A DNA stretch of 64,000 bases, from positions 6,387,216 to 6,451,215 of the forward strand of contig NC_135557.1 in assembly GCF_964340395.1 (NCBI RefSeq), in the 5' to 3' direction. Below, piece after piece: positions 23,728 through 34,563 of this stretch. The position numbers were made by a program, and so were the translations under genes. Each line of letters starts with the position of its first letter. The stretch's first letter is position 1. The notes beneath the pieces are model-generated. The model worked only from the letters and a program-made list of their open reading frames with translations. It had not been told where the DNA came from and ran no database searches. The stretch is from Glandiceps talaboti (taxonomy: Eukaryota; Hemichordata; Enteropneusta; Spengelidae).

Positions 23728-23884
23728 CTTTTGCTCGTCCATCTCCCGTTGCTAGGAACCCAAAAGAACCAACACGATAGTTCATGGAAACAATAATAAC
23801 ATCTTCGATCCCTGCCAAAAATCTGCCATCATAGAAATCAAGAGAAGCAGTGCCCTGGATATATCCACCACCATATATCCATAT
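23728..23884 (-). CDS. cholinesterase-like carboxylesterase, oxyanion-hole exon
   Basis: Translation [11 protein letters not shown], then [20 protein letters not shown] and YRVGSFGFL: the oxyanion-hole GGG loop and following strand of type-B carboxylesterases. The donor is AAAG/GTTGGA, weak but phase-correct (G plus GA of the next exon). At the expected start the sequence is CACAT/ATATGG where an acceptor AG should stand. A branch-point-like TACTAA lies about 25 bases upstream, the right distance for a site here. The only AG nearby (GCAG, exon start 23902) is too close to TACTAA but would add six in-frame codons. The acceptor may therefore be lost or moved. Confidence 0.8.
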
Positions 23885-24175
23885 ATGTGTGAAATGTAGA
23901 CACTGCTTTAGTATACAACCATCAAAGTATTAAATTGCTCATCATACATACATGTATCCCACATATCCCATAATACTCCATATTTTAGTAGGTTTGAAAG
24001 AATTATAGCTAGGCGGAAACACGTGATTATTACTTGCCTTGTGATACAAGCATTAACATTGGCACGAACACTACGTTGAGTATGTCGATTATAAAAACAA
24101 CATTTGCCACTTGACCGTCCAAAAAGAATGTAATTTTTGGACTGAATCGTTACATATAGCTATACATACACATAC

Positions 24176-24519
24176 CATTACAGATGCATTGTTGGGTCTT
24201 GGGGACGCGGTCCAGACATTGAGATAAAGGCAGTCTTCACTGACTGGTGTATTTGCATTCATCATTGCAACACCCTTTAAGCCAGGCAACTTGGGGTATC
24301 TTTGCTGCATACAGGAATTACTGTAATTAACAGCATCGCGTACACCTTCCCATGATGCAATCGGTACAGGAGGCCTGAAGCGGAGTTCGCCAAGTGGTGG
24401 TTCGGCAAATGGTATACCTAGATATGCATATACCTCTCCGCGTTCATCTGGTAGGGTGATTGATTTCCCTTTTACCATTCCAGAACGTGTTTCAACCAAA
24501 ATATCTTGGTTTGGTAATC
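24176..24519 (-). CDS. cholinesterase-like carboxylesterase, N-terminal exon
   Basis: Acceptor TTTTTCCAG/GATTACC; donor ATG/GTATGTG. It encodes 114 codons after a split codon: ETRSGMVKG, then A-Y-L-G-I-P-F-A-E-P-P-L-G-E-L-R-F-R-P-P and SEDCLYLNVWTASPRP, the classic type-B carboxylesterase start. The Cys before QQRYPKLPG and the Cys in SEDCLYL form the first conserved disulfide. Where cholinesterases have the choline-binding Trp (E-M-W-N-P-N context) this protein has A-M-M-N-A-N, so cholinesterase activity is doubtful even if the enzyme is made. The five exons total about 530 codons, the normal length. The signal-peptide exon upstream was not found. Confidence 0.9.
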
Positions 24520-25760
24520 CTGGAAAAATATATGTTGTAGTAAGATCAACTGAAGTTACAACGCCTTTGGAATTGTAAAAAATCACTAGGGGGAGACCTT
24601 TCTCTCCCCCCCCCCTCTCCCTCCCTACCTCCCATTAATCCATGCCAGCTGAGAGCTCATGGTGACCTCGCAAAACATCAAGACTTACCGAATATCAAAA
24701 AGGTGTATTTTTATCATCGGTAACACTATCATCATAATCTGCTATTAAGTGGTCATCTTCGATTGATATTGTCCGACCTACATACCGTGGTAGGTTTGCT
24801 TTTGTCATTAAATCTCTATCATTTAAATACTGTGTTTACTGTCCAAGAATTTCCCCAATTCTACCAGGCAAACAGGAAATAACAAACACAAAACCCCCAT
24901 CACAATGCTAGCATATCATATAAAATAACTTTTCTGTGGTGGCCACAACTTGTACGTTAATATATGTGACTTGTTATCATAATCACTGTGTGACGTGAGA
25001 TTTTATTAGTTGCGACAAGCTTTTAATAATTTGTATTGATGGATTGTGAATATTTCACCAAAAATAATTTATTTTATATGATATCAGGGATGGAAAAAGT
25101 ACCATGCATGTACATCTGAAAAAAAATCCTAATACACGACGATTTCTGGTGTTGTACTATATTTGTGTCCAGAATCTGTGTCTCCTAATAGTTTTCACCA
25201 ATTACAAAAAAATGCAATCATTTTTTTTTTAGAGAGAACGGGTAGACCTGAGATGGGTGTGTAGTTATTCTCATCAAACTCTGGTCATTCAAGTACATGT
25301 AAGAGTGACAGAACGTTTGGTTAAGTAATTATACAAGAAAGTCTCCTTTTTTTGGATTTTTAAAAATACCATCAAAGGAGAAAAACATTTTTTTTAAAGT
25401 TTGACTTAGAAGATTGTAGTTGAAATTGGTAACTGAATTTAGAGTGGGATTTTGATCAATGCCTAATAGCTTCTCCGTGAAAATATTGTTAATTATAATT
25501 CAATGTCACTTTGATCAACTGGGTGAAAATAGTATCGGGGTGTAATATAACATATACAAAGGATTATTATGTATGAAAGGCGACATATGTTTCCAAAAGA
25601 GGTGTATTTGATCTGTGTTTACACTGATGATAATGTTGATGATGGTCGATGTTCGGCAATTCATGAATAGCAAGGAAACGATATTTTCAAACAACAACAT
25701 CGTAACTGTACAGGTTGATGTTTACAAATAATTCAAAGTCGATCCGACCATATTACTATA

Positions 25761-25826
25761 GTGTGACGTCAAAATATAGTAATATGAAATGTATGGATTT
25801 CATATTACTGCACTTTGACGTCACAC
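25761..25826. mobile_element. foldback element with TGACGTCA ends
   Basis: GTGTGACGTCAAAATATAGT and AATATGAAAT pair with ATTTCATATT and the right arm ending TTTGACGTCACAC around a six-base loop. Arms are about 30 bp with three or four mismatches. MITE-like. Confidence 0.7.
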
Positions 25827-26011
25827 CCTAGGAATATGAGGGTCTATGTATAGAATAACAACGAAAATGTTACTAAGGATGAAGACATGTGTATCATAAT
25901 TCAGCGACGTAGACAGCTCGAAGCACGAAAGCCAACATTTGATCAATATCACACCACAACAGAACAGAACAGAACAGTAACAAATGATAGAAGTATATAT
26001 GCAGAGACTGA

Positions 26012-26270
26012 GCATTATACGAAAAGTCAAATTTACCCACCTTTACCCAACCTTTACCCTTGGTGAGACCCACCTAACCACCATCTCTGTCCAGGGGTAG
26101 TACGAGACGCAGTACCACTTTTGACTGTCTACAACCCCCAGGTGAGAGATTACCGGGGGTAAATTAAGTCAAAGGTAGTACTTCGTCTCATACTACCTAC
26201 ATTTACACATCCTCTGACCATGATTTACCCCGGTGGAAAGATATGGTCAAATGTGACTTTTCGTATAGTG
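26012..26270. mobile_element. MITE with ~20-bp terminal inverted repeats
   Basis: The left end ATTATACGAAAAGTCAAATTT-like sequence is the inverse of the right end near 26245-26269 (AAATGTGACTTTTCGTATAG). The interior is non-coding and rich in TTTACCC and GGGTAA words. Confidence 0.65.
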
Positions 26271-28380
26271 ATCGAGGAACGTGTAGGGATTCACACTCTG
26301 ACATAAACTCCACACAAAGCGAAGTGTTATCCTCCATGGATGATAACAGTGGTTGATCTTTTCGGCAAATTTTTGAAATCATTAAAACGAAGAATATTAA
26401 TATTATTTAAGCCTACAAGGTGTCAAAAGAGGTGTCAACAGATTTAAATACCATGCATTTGACTAAATTGTCGGGGAAAAAGACATATTTTACGAGGCTG
26501 CTAGTTAACACTAGAAACGTTTCAACCTGGTGTATCTAGCTACCTTCAAAACTTCCGTACTAGCCTCGCTAATGCCATACTAGATCTAGGGTTAGCTTCC
26601 CCTGGGAGCCCTGGCTTTTAGTGACTTAGACTAATTAAAATGCAACTTGGTATCAGAAAGGGTATACTTTTTGCATAAAATTGGTATCACGCCACTTTGG
26701 GTTTCAATGTTTGTGAGGAACCTCCCCGTAATGTTACTCATGGAGTTATCCCCTCCCCAGCCCCTAAAGAATAGTAAAACTATTCATAACCAATACAAGA
26801 TTTTTGAAAATGTTACTAGTAACTGCTCCTTTAGGCATTTCGTGTTAAACGTTGGAAGGCAACATTTTCAGGGTAATTTTAATGGCGAATAAAAATGCCT
26901 TCCAAGTAAAAATTTATAAATATTACCACTAAAAACTAGCCTAAAATTTACAAAGCATTCCATGGTTTGCATACAAATTTTACTGTTGAACCTTTTGCCA
27001 TTGAATCACATTCACAAGTAATGATTTTCAATAATTAAGGTATATCCTAAGAACGCACGCTTAAAATTTTATATTCTTGAATACATGTATAACAATAAAT
27101 CACACGTTTTCCGACAAAGTTTAATTTGTTGATTTAGCTTATACTTTTAATGGGTTAAGTTATTTCTATTATTAATTCTTTTCGGCAATTAGACCATGAA
27201 TACACAAGCGAATACAAGCTTCGAATTTCATAAAATTTGGTACATAATTCCACGATAAATCTCAAATGTCTTGTAAGTTGTATGCTATAGATTTCCTATA
27301 CTTTGAACATGCATCGGCAATAACAAGGCACGCGAATCTGACATACCTTGGAGTAACCTTTCCTTCATATCATTTGCATAATTAATGATTTTGTTAAATT
27401 AGGGAATATGTTAGTAATATAATCTACAAATTTCTTATAATTTCTTATAAAAATTGACATCAAAATACACATTTCCTTTTCAGTGTGTTCTTGTGGTTTT
27501 TAATTGCAATGAGTTTCATGGTTCATACATATGTAAGGGTGACCCATTTTTTTTGTTTCTCATCTCCAGTGGAATAGTCAGGTCACGTGGGGCGGGCGGG
27601 CGAAATAAAAAAAAAGGGGGGGGGGGCAAGGAAAAAGTCTGTATTTTTTCAGTTCTATTCTCTGTCCTTTCTGTCCTGTCAGTCTCTCTTCAACTTCTTT
27701 TCTCTTCTCTTTATTGAATTCCTTGTCACAAGTCTCTTTCCTTCATTGTAGCAAGGTTAACAAGTCCGTAGAACAACTTTGTAAGAAGATGAATACTTAT
27801 CATTCTGATGGGTGTATATCTGTAGCCATGAACTATTGTATGATTTTATCAGGAGTACTAATACATTCGTCCTATTAATCAAAGTGGCATTGACATCGCT
27901 GACAATTTTTTCAAGTTATCCAATTTGAACTTTATGATGTAACTTTTTGAAACGCTTATTATTGTGATTGTCATCAGTGTGCTAGAGGAATTTTCATTTA
28001 TATAAATCATTACTTCTATGAAACAATTTTCTTCAGTGTGAACTTGTCAAAATAATCAGATAACATGTAAACATTTCTAGAACTCAGAACTCCTTTGGGA
28101 TTTACTGTTTAAAAGTAATTAAACGTAATTAATGTAAATGATACCATGGGATTTGTACCCCCTTAAGACATAGTGGGATGACCCAACGTATATTTGATTG
28201 TGGTTCTATGTACTAACTTTTGTTTTATTCTGATTACGCAATTAAAGTAATCCACAAGTTTTGATTGCATTTTTATGTGACATTGAACCTCAGGAAATGT
28301 GAATTTCTATACGAAAGGTCTTTTATTGTTATTTATTGTTTTTTTTATTGCTCACAAGTTTAAATCATTTCAGTCGAGGT

Positions 28381-29379
28381 AGTCGCGTGTGTATCTTGCC
28401 AAAGGTCCGGTGGATGTAACACGGTGATGAAGACCCAGGAATAAAAAAACTTCTAAGATGGCCGTACAAAATCCAAACTATCTGCGGAATCGTGTGATGA
28501 AATTGTATTTAACAGGGACACGAAGGGAGCTGGGTGTTTACTGACATTATTTGAGCTGGTCTTTGCGAAACCTTGACGTGTGAGGAAGTATTTCCTGGAC
28601 AATTTCGAATGTCAGGTTTGCTGTACCTGAACGAAGTGTGCATGATAGCAGAAGTCGACTGCATTTCTGATACAACGATTGCCGAGATCGACGATTAAGG
28701 ACACTCGCACTGATTTCTTAACGCTGATGCTTCATGTTTGGAAAGCTGATGTAAGTACGATTTGAGTAATGCAAGTCGCATGGAAATCGGACTGGATTTG
28801 ATAAAGTTACGGCCATTCATAACTCTATACTGATGAACTTTTGAGTACTCTCGACGAGCGGATTTGCCAGGTTGAACTCATACATAGCGAATCACAACTG
28901 ATGTCTACGTTATATCGTTTATTCCGATTTTATTTCTATGAAACACTGACTGAGACGACTGATGCTTTATACATCAATACAGAATAATTGCAGACTCTGA
29001 TAATTATTCTCATTGATATTCGGAACTCTTCCGTGGATTTCGTAAGCAAATCGACGTCGCTGTTATTGTTAATGTTGTTAGTCTGACAAATCATCGGTGG
29101 AAGTCGACGTTATTTGTCATGTTTGTTTATGACCTTTCGAATGACCCCAGGAGTGACTTTTGGCAGGTGAAGCTACGCCAGTTTTCCTCGCGTTAGTAAT
29201 CTGTTACTAACGTTGCTATATGGGATTTAGAGGGATTACTGCAAAGGACACTACTGTAGGAATGAACACCTCGGAGCCATTAATCTGATTTGTGTAACAG
29301 GTTTATGAATCGATACCTCTTATTTCTATGATATTAAGACATTGACTTTCATTGAATGCTAGTACATAAGTGAGCACGT
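28381..29379. other. 5' flank of the interrupted S-S-D-K-S-G reading frame
   Basis: No recognised exon. It lies outside the LINE by the target-duplication evidence, so it is probably leader or promoter sequence of the interrupted unit. Leader sequence of an older element is an alternative. Confidence 0.35.
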
Positions 29380-29435
29380 ATGGAGCGTAATCCACGTCAA
29401 AAGTCGAACTCGTCAAGTGATAAGTCAGGTACATC
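29380..29435 (+). pseudogene. 5' end of a tandem-repeat protein frame cut by a LINE
   Basis: ATG at 29380 opens MERNPRQKSNSSSDKSGT and then meets the LINE. The last 14 bases (29422-29435) are repeated after the LINE at 34564-34577. There the same frame continues through the D-K-S-G-T-S-S array to TAA at 34837. Both parts are in one frame, so before insertion this was one reading frame of low-complexity repeats. I do not recognise a family. Confidence 0.6.
29422..29435 (+). repeat. LINE target-site duplication, left copy
   Basis: AAGTCAGGTACATC, identical to 34564-34577. The GGTACATC variant is unique to these two copies; other units of the array have GGAACGTC or GGAACATC. That makes chance repeat identity an unlikely explanation. 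Confidence 0.8.
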
Positions 29436-29438
29436 CGC

Positions 29439-30146
29439 TTGGATGCTTTGGTCAAGAAGATAGAAATAATTGAAGTAAAGTTGGATGCTGTTGTTGAAGG
29501 TCAGAATAAGATGGCTGAACGGCTTGAAATTATCGAGCAGAAGCAAGCAGATTTTGAGCTGAGCGTCGAATTCAATGCGGCAGAGATAGTCAGCCTGAAA
29601 GACAGTGGTAGAGAAACAGAGAGTGATCTAAAGAACCAAGGTACTAAATTAGAGAACATTTCATCCGAGCTTGAGAGATTGCGAGTAGAAAATCTTAAGC
29701 TTCAGAGACATAGTCGGCAATTCAATTTACGTTTTGGCGGGATTGAAGAGGAGAAGAACGAAAATTGTTGTGAGTTGGTCGACAACCTGTTGCGTGACAA
29801 GTTCAAGATGGCGGACATAAAAATTGAAAACGCACATCGTGTCGGGCGAGCTGGTAGTTCGCTGACAAACCAAAACCGCAAACGCCGACATGTTTTAGTA
29901 AGATTCATCTATAGGTCACAGCGAAATGAAGTATTCCGAAGGGCTAAGGCAAGCCTGAAGGACACTGATTTATTTGTGAGTGATGACTTGTGCCCGGAGG
30001 ACTACCAGAAGAAAGCTGAAATGCGCGATATCATGAAGGACGCCTTCAAAGACGGGAAACGACCAGTATTTCGACACGGTAACCTGTACATAGACGGTGT
30101 TTTATATCAGCCCAGTAAGCCATATGGCATGATGAGAGTAGGTTGA
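29439..30146 (+). CDS. LINE ORF1 protein
   Basis: Open from just inside the element; an in-frame stop lies upstream in the target DNA and the first in-frame ATG is 29511 (211 codons). The N-terminal third is a heptad-rich coiled coil (ERLEIIEQKQ, LENISSELERLRVENLKLQR). Then comes an RRM-like region starting FNLRFGGIEEE, and a C-terminal basic region with AHRVGR and HVLVRFIYRSQRNEVFRRAK, the layout of L1 ORF1 RNA chaperones that trimerise and coat the element RNA. The true start codon was probably lost at the truncated 5' end, so the mRNA from this copy may not make a normal ORF1p. Confidence 0.85.
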   Translation: MDALVKKIEIIEVKLDAVVEGQNKMAERLEIIEQKQADFELSVEFNAAEIVSLKDSGRETESDLKNQGTKLENISSELERLRVENLKLQRHSRQFNLRFGGIEEEKNENCCELVDNLLRDKFKMADIKIENAHRVGRAGSSLTNQNRKRRHVLVRFIYRSQRNEVFRRAKASLKDTDLFVSDDLCPEDYQKKAEMRDIMKDAFKDGKRPVFRHGNLYIDGVLYQPSKPYGMMRVG

Positions 30147-30676
30147 CTGAATTTTGAGTTTGTTTTTGGTGCACTTTTCCTCTCCGTAAGGTACTTTCAC
30201 GAAGGACGATAATAAGTACATGAAGTATGAATGCTTGCAGAGTATTGAAATGATCTAGTTTTGAGTCGATTGTATCAACAGTATAGATATTTGTCTCGTC
30301 CATTTTACCCAAGTCTGGTACTAACTACCGAAAGTATTATTAACATTATTATTATTTTTCTTTTCGAGTTGCAATTTCTGATAGTAAATACTGATAACAG
30401 ACTTCTATTGTTTCTTTACGTGCAGGTGAGCTGTCTCACTGTATACCGTAGTGATTCATTTTTTTTGTTCCAGCTGTGGCTGTGTTCACGTGCCTTGAAT
30501 CTCCTGTTTGTATTGGAGATTTTGTTTGCTAGGGAGTCCACCTGTGATGCTCACGCATAATTTTATCTGTTACGTCATTCTTTTTTGTCGCTTCTTTCTT
30601 CTATGGGTGGAGATGCTTTTAGTGCCCTTTCTAGTTCATTGTCTTCCCTTTGCAATGATTGAGTTTATCATTCTAA
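30147..30676 (+). other. spacer between LINE ORF1 and ORF2
   Basis: 530 bases, T-rich, with short frames only. This is unusually long for an inter-ORF spacer in L1-type elements. I see no structured motif. Confidence 0.5.
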
Positions 30677-33600
30677 ATGAAGAGCTCTTTTAAGATTATG
30701 TCACTAAATGTTAGGGGTTTGCGAGCTTACAAAAAAAGAAGAAGCATTTTTATTTGGCTTAGAAAGTATAAACCACAAATAATTTTTCTTCAAGAAACTC
30801 ATTCAATTCCCCAAGATGAGTCAGTGTGGAGTAAGAGTATCTCAGGACATTGTATTTTCTCACATGGTTCCAATACCAGTAGGGGCACCGCTGTAATGAT
30901 ATTAAATCTGGATTACAAGATTAATTCAGTAGAAACAGATACAAATGGCAGAATAATTATTATTTCAGTTGATATTATGGGTAAACCTTATCTTTTAATT
31001 AATACTTATGCACCAAATCTGGAGACTGAACACAAAATTTTTTTGGAGACCCTTTCCTCAATGTTAGACCCTTTTCTTGAAGACCCAGGTAGAGAAATAA
31101 TTTGGGGAGGTGATCAAAATATTACTTTGAATAACTCTCTGGATAGAATGGGAGGAAATCCATCAATTTGGCAGGGCTCAATTAATAGACTTGAGGATAT
31201 CTGTTGTAATTTTGATCTTGTTGACATATGGAGGATTCAAAATCCAGATGAAAAACGATTCACATGGAGGCGTCTCAGACCAAATTTAATTCAGAGTCGA
31301 ATTGATTTTTTTATGATTAGCAGCTCTGCCCAATTGATGGTTAATGATACTGATATCATACCCAGTGTCCTTACAGATCATTCAGCTATTACTTTAGTAA
31401 TCGGGGATAGAACTTGTAAACCTGGTAGCTCCTATTGGAAACTAAACAACAGTCTTTTACAAGATCCTGATTATATAACTTTGATACAGGAAAAGTTTCA
31501 GTCATGGGTTGAGGAATATGGTACTGTAATTGATAATGGTAAGCTCTGGGACTTTCTGAAGTATAAAATTAAAGTGTGTTCTATCGCATTTGGTAAACAT
31601 AAGGCACAGTCTAGGAAAAAAAGAATCCAAGAACTGGAAAATCAACTTAAACTTCTTGATCAGCAAATATCCTGCAATCCAATAGGTGCTACCAGGGATG
31701 CCTTGGAAAATGTTATGCATGAATTACAAGTAGAATATAATTATATCACAGAAGGAGCTATTATACGTTCTCGTGTGGACTGGTATGAACTTGGGGAGAA
31801 AAATACCAAATATTTTTTAGGTCTTGAACGTAGAAATGCTAAAAAGGGTCAGATTGTAAATTTAATTGATAATACAAACAAGGTACTGTCTAAACCTGAG
31901 GATATTCAGAAGGAAATCAAGGCCTTTTATATTAAACTTTACTCCAGTAGGTTACATGAATCTTTACCACAGGATGGACATACTTTTAGTTCCCATACCA
32001 GGTTAAGTGATATTGATAGAAACTCCTGTGAGGGCCTTATTACTATGCAGGAAGCTATTGACTCCTTGAATTGTTTACCAGGTAACAAGACACCTGGAAA
32101 TGATGGACTCACCCCTGAGTTCTACTTTACATTTTGGCCCTTAGTAGGCCAGTACGTTCTGAATTCATTCAACCATGCTTACCATCAAGGTGAAATGAAC
32201 AGTAGTCAGAGACAGGGGGTCATCACACTGATTGAGAAAAAGGATAAGGATAAACGTTTTATTAAAAATTGGAGACCAATAACATTGTTAAACACAGACT
32301 ATAAAATTCTCTCTAAATGTATTGCACGTAGATTAGACAAGGTTTTGCATAAAATAATTCATGAAACACAAACTGCCTTTGTTAAAAACAGAAACATTGC
32401 AGACTCTGTCCGGCTTATTAATAGTATTCTTAATTTCACTAAAGACACTAATATACCTGGAATCTTAATGGCAATTGACTTTCAAAAAGCGTTTGATAGT
32501 CTTGAATGGAACTTTATTTTTCTTACTCTAAATTCTTTTAATTTTGGTCCCTCCATTAAACATTGGATTAGTACATTTTACAAGAACCCAACAAGCTGTG
32601 TGATGAACTGCGGTCTCTCTACCGGATATTTCGATATTTGTAGAGGGGTAAGACAAGGAGATCCAATATCTCCAGCACTTTTTATTATGTCACTTGAACT
32701 ACTTTTAGTTGCCTTACGGGCTAATACCTCTATTCATGGTATAAAAATATGTATGTCAGAGATAAAAGCCTCCGCATTCGCAGATGACCTCACATGTTTT
32801 CTTGCTGACCTCGACTCTGTAAATAATTTGCTTACTCTTCTTGAGACTTTCAGTATTTATTCAGGTCTTTGTGTAAACTTTGAAAAATCAGAAGCAATGT
32901 GGATTGGTTCATGGAGATCCCGAAACGATACACCATTCGGGGTGATGTGGCCAATGTCCCCTTTAAAGATTGTTGGTATCTATTTTTCTTACAATTCTGA
33001 TCTTGCATATGGTATGAATGTCAGAGGACCCATGGATTCCTTGAAAAAATGTCTGACCTTATGGTCTGCTAGAAAACTTACTTTAATTGGCAAGGTGCAA
33101 ATCATAAAAACCCTTGTAATTCCAAAATTTTTATATTTGTTCAATTTGATTGTTATGAACAAAAGGGACATAAAGCAAATCAATAAGCTACTCCATAAAT
33201 TCATTTGGAATGGGCCAGAAAAAGTGGCAAGATCAACATTGATAGGGGACATTGGCCAAGGAGGACTTAATATGCTCGATGTCTTTGCCTTGTATGATGC
33301 TTTCAGAGTGAAATGGATACAAAGATATTTAAATGGTGAAATTTCACATCCATGGAAAATCCCTTTTTCGTATTATTTAAGACCAGTGGGGGGTAGCCTT
33401 ATTTTCAAGTGTAATTTTAGAACCAGTCTTTTAGATATTACCATTCCTCCATTCTTTAGGAGTATTCTAGTAAGTTGGCAAAAGATGTTACCTTATAATA
33501 ACATACAGTCGGTAGAGGATACTGTAATCTGGAATAATGCCAGAATTCTTGTGAATAACAGAAGTGTTTGTTACCTCGATTTTATTTCAAAAGGAATTGT

Positions 33601-34420
33601 TTATATTGCAGACATATTTGATCCAACTGGTAAGATCAAGGGATGGGAAGCCCTTGAAAGTATAGGTCTCTCAAAAATTCACCTCCTCCTGTGGAGGGGA
33701 GTTATATCGGCACTTCCTTTGGAATGGAGGAATGGTAATCCTGTTCATGTGAGACCAGAAACTCCTGTGGGTCTTTTTGTTAAAAATTCTTTTTTTCCAA
33801 TAGAGAAAACCACTTGTAAGAAAGTTAGAAAACAACTTTCAGCAAATTATTTTATTCCACCCAGAGCTCAATATTACTTTCAGCACATACTTGAGACAGA
33901 AATAGAAGTAAATGAGTGGAACGAACTTTATCGCATACCTTTTCAGGTAACAGTTGAAACAAAACTTCAAGAATTTCAGTGGAAATTAAATCATAATATC
34001 ATTTTTACCAATTATTCATTATTTCGTATGAAACCTCCACTGGTCGAATCAAGCCTCTGTACTTTTTGTAAGCTTACTGACGAGACAGTACTTCACCTTT
34101 TTTGTAATTGTGAATGTGTTAAACTAATATGGAATCGACTGTTTGTAGCATGGGGTAAGATTTTGAATATTCAAGAAAATCTATTTGAAAAGCAAATACT
34201 ACTTGGTGACAGACTTTTCGCACCTATACTTAACCACATTGTAATCATTACTAAGACAACAATATATGACTGTAAGCTAAATGGTAAAATACCTTCCTTT
34301 AACATGGTTAGGCAGAAAGTTAATCTTAAAAGGAAAATAGAATACTACATGATGAAAAGGAAAGACATGTTAGATAAATTTCATCAGAAATGGAATGACT
34401 TAAATGGCAACATTGTGTAA
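30677..34420 (+). CDS. LINE ORF2: AP-type endonuclease and reverse transcriptase
   Basis: 1247 codons, no stop. Residues 1-240: exonuclease-endonuclease-phosphatase fold (MSLNVRGLR, IIFLQETHS, NTYAPNLE, GGDQNITL, SRIDFFMIS, LTDHSAI), which nicks target DNA. About residues 440-760: reverse transcriptase with PGNDGLTPEFY, WRPITLLNTDYK, motif A AIDFQKAFDSLEW, motif B GVRQGDPISPALF and motif C SAFADDLTCFL. C-terminal: CTFCKLTDETVLHLFCNCEC, the CCHC-type finger usual in L1/Tx1 ORF2. All catalytic motifs are intact. The ATG at 30677 immediately precedes the endonuclease, so the start is well placed. Confidence 0.95.
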   Translation: MKSSFKIMSLNVRGLRAYKKRRSIFIWLRKYKPQIIFLQETHSIPQDESVWSKSISGHCIFSHGSNTSRGTAVMILNLDYKINSVETDTNGRIIIISVDIMGKPYLLINTYAPNLETEHKIFLETLSSMLDPFLEDPGREIIWGGDQNITLNNSLDRMGGNPSIWQGSINRLEDICCNFDLVDIWRIQNPDEKRFTWRRLRPNLIQSRIDFFMISSSAQLMVNDTDIIPSVLTDHSAITLVIGDRTCKPGSSYWKLNNSLLQDPDYITLIQEKFQSWVEEYGTVIDNGKLWDFLKYKIKVCSIAFGKHKAQSRKKRIQELENQLKLLDQQISCNPIGATRDALENVMHELQVEYNYITEGAIIRSRVDWYELGEKNTKYFLGLERRNAKKGQIVNLIDNTNKVLSKPEDIQKEIKAFYIKLYSSRLHESLPQDGHTFSSHTRLSDIDRNSCEGLITMQEAIDSLNCLPGNKTPGNDGLTPEFYFTFWPLVGQYVLNSFNHAYHQGEMNSSQRQGVITLIEKKDKDKRFIKNWRPITLLNTDYKILSKCIARRLDKVLHKIIHETQTAFVKNRNIADSVRLINSILNFTKDTNIPGILMAIDFQKAFDSLEWNFIFLTLNSFNFGPSIKHWISTFYKNPTSCVMNCGLSTGYFDICRGVRQGDPISPALFIMSLELLLVALRANTSIHGIKICMSEIKASAFADDLTCFLADLDSVNNLLTLLETFSIYSGLCVNFEKSEAMWIGSWRSRNDTPFGVMWPMSPLKIVGIYFSYNSDLAYGMNVRGPMDSLKKCLTLWSARKLTLIGKVQIIKTLVIPKFLYLFNLIVMNKRDIKQINKLLHKFIWNGPEKVARSTLIGDIGQGGLNMLDVFALYDAFRVKWIQRYLNGEISHPWKIPFSYYLRPVGGSLIFKCNFRTSLLDITIPPFFRSILVSWQKMLPYNNIQSVEDTVIWNNARILVNNRSVCYLDFISKGIVYIADIFDPTGKIKGWEALESIGLSKIHLLLWRGVISALPLEWRNGNPVHVRPETPVGLFVKNSFFPIEKTTCKKVRKQLSANYFIPPRAQYYFQHILETEIEVNEWNELYRIPFQVTVETKLQEFQWKLNHNIIFTNYSLFRMKPPLVESSLCTFCKLTDETVLHLFCNCECVKLIWNRLFVAWGKILNIQENLFEKQILLGDRLFAPILNHIVIITKTTIYDCKLNGKIPSFNMVRQKVNLKRKIEYYMMKRKDMLDKFHQKWNDLNGNIV

Positions 34421-34563
34421 CAGTCAAAATTATCATGAAATGAGAAAGCAAAACCTCCCTTCTTTGTATGTACTCTTTCTTTATTTCCTATTGTTCCACT
34501 TCTGTACACTTGTATATGTATACTTTTTGTTTGAAAAGCAATAAAGACTGATTAAATATAAAA

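Larger units (their letters stand above)
24520..28380. other. gene-free stretch with foldback elements
   Basis: Contains a C-run near 24608, foldbacks listed separately, and at 27030-27420 a worn relative of the TTTGCATAATTAATGATT-type repeat at 43.6-44.8 kb. No coding exon supported on either strand, including the expected esterase signal-peptide exon. Confidence 0.4.
29436..34563 (+). mobile_element. Tx1/L1-type LINE, near full coding length
   Basis: Bounded by a 14-bp target-site duplication. It holds ORF1 (nucleic-acid-binding, coiled coil) and ORF2 (endonuclease plus reverse transcriptase), with a short 3' tail ending AATAAAGACTGATTAAATATAAAA. The element begins within or just before the start of ORF1: no 5' UTR, and the ORF1 initiator seems lost, so it is slightly 5'-truncated, as target-primed reverse transcription often produces. 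ORF2 shows no stop, which implies a young insertion. Confidence 0.9.

Noticed and set aside
29702-29908. Antisense ORF across LINE ORF1
   Set aside because: Shadow of the ORF1 coding frame.
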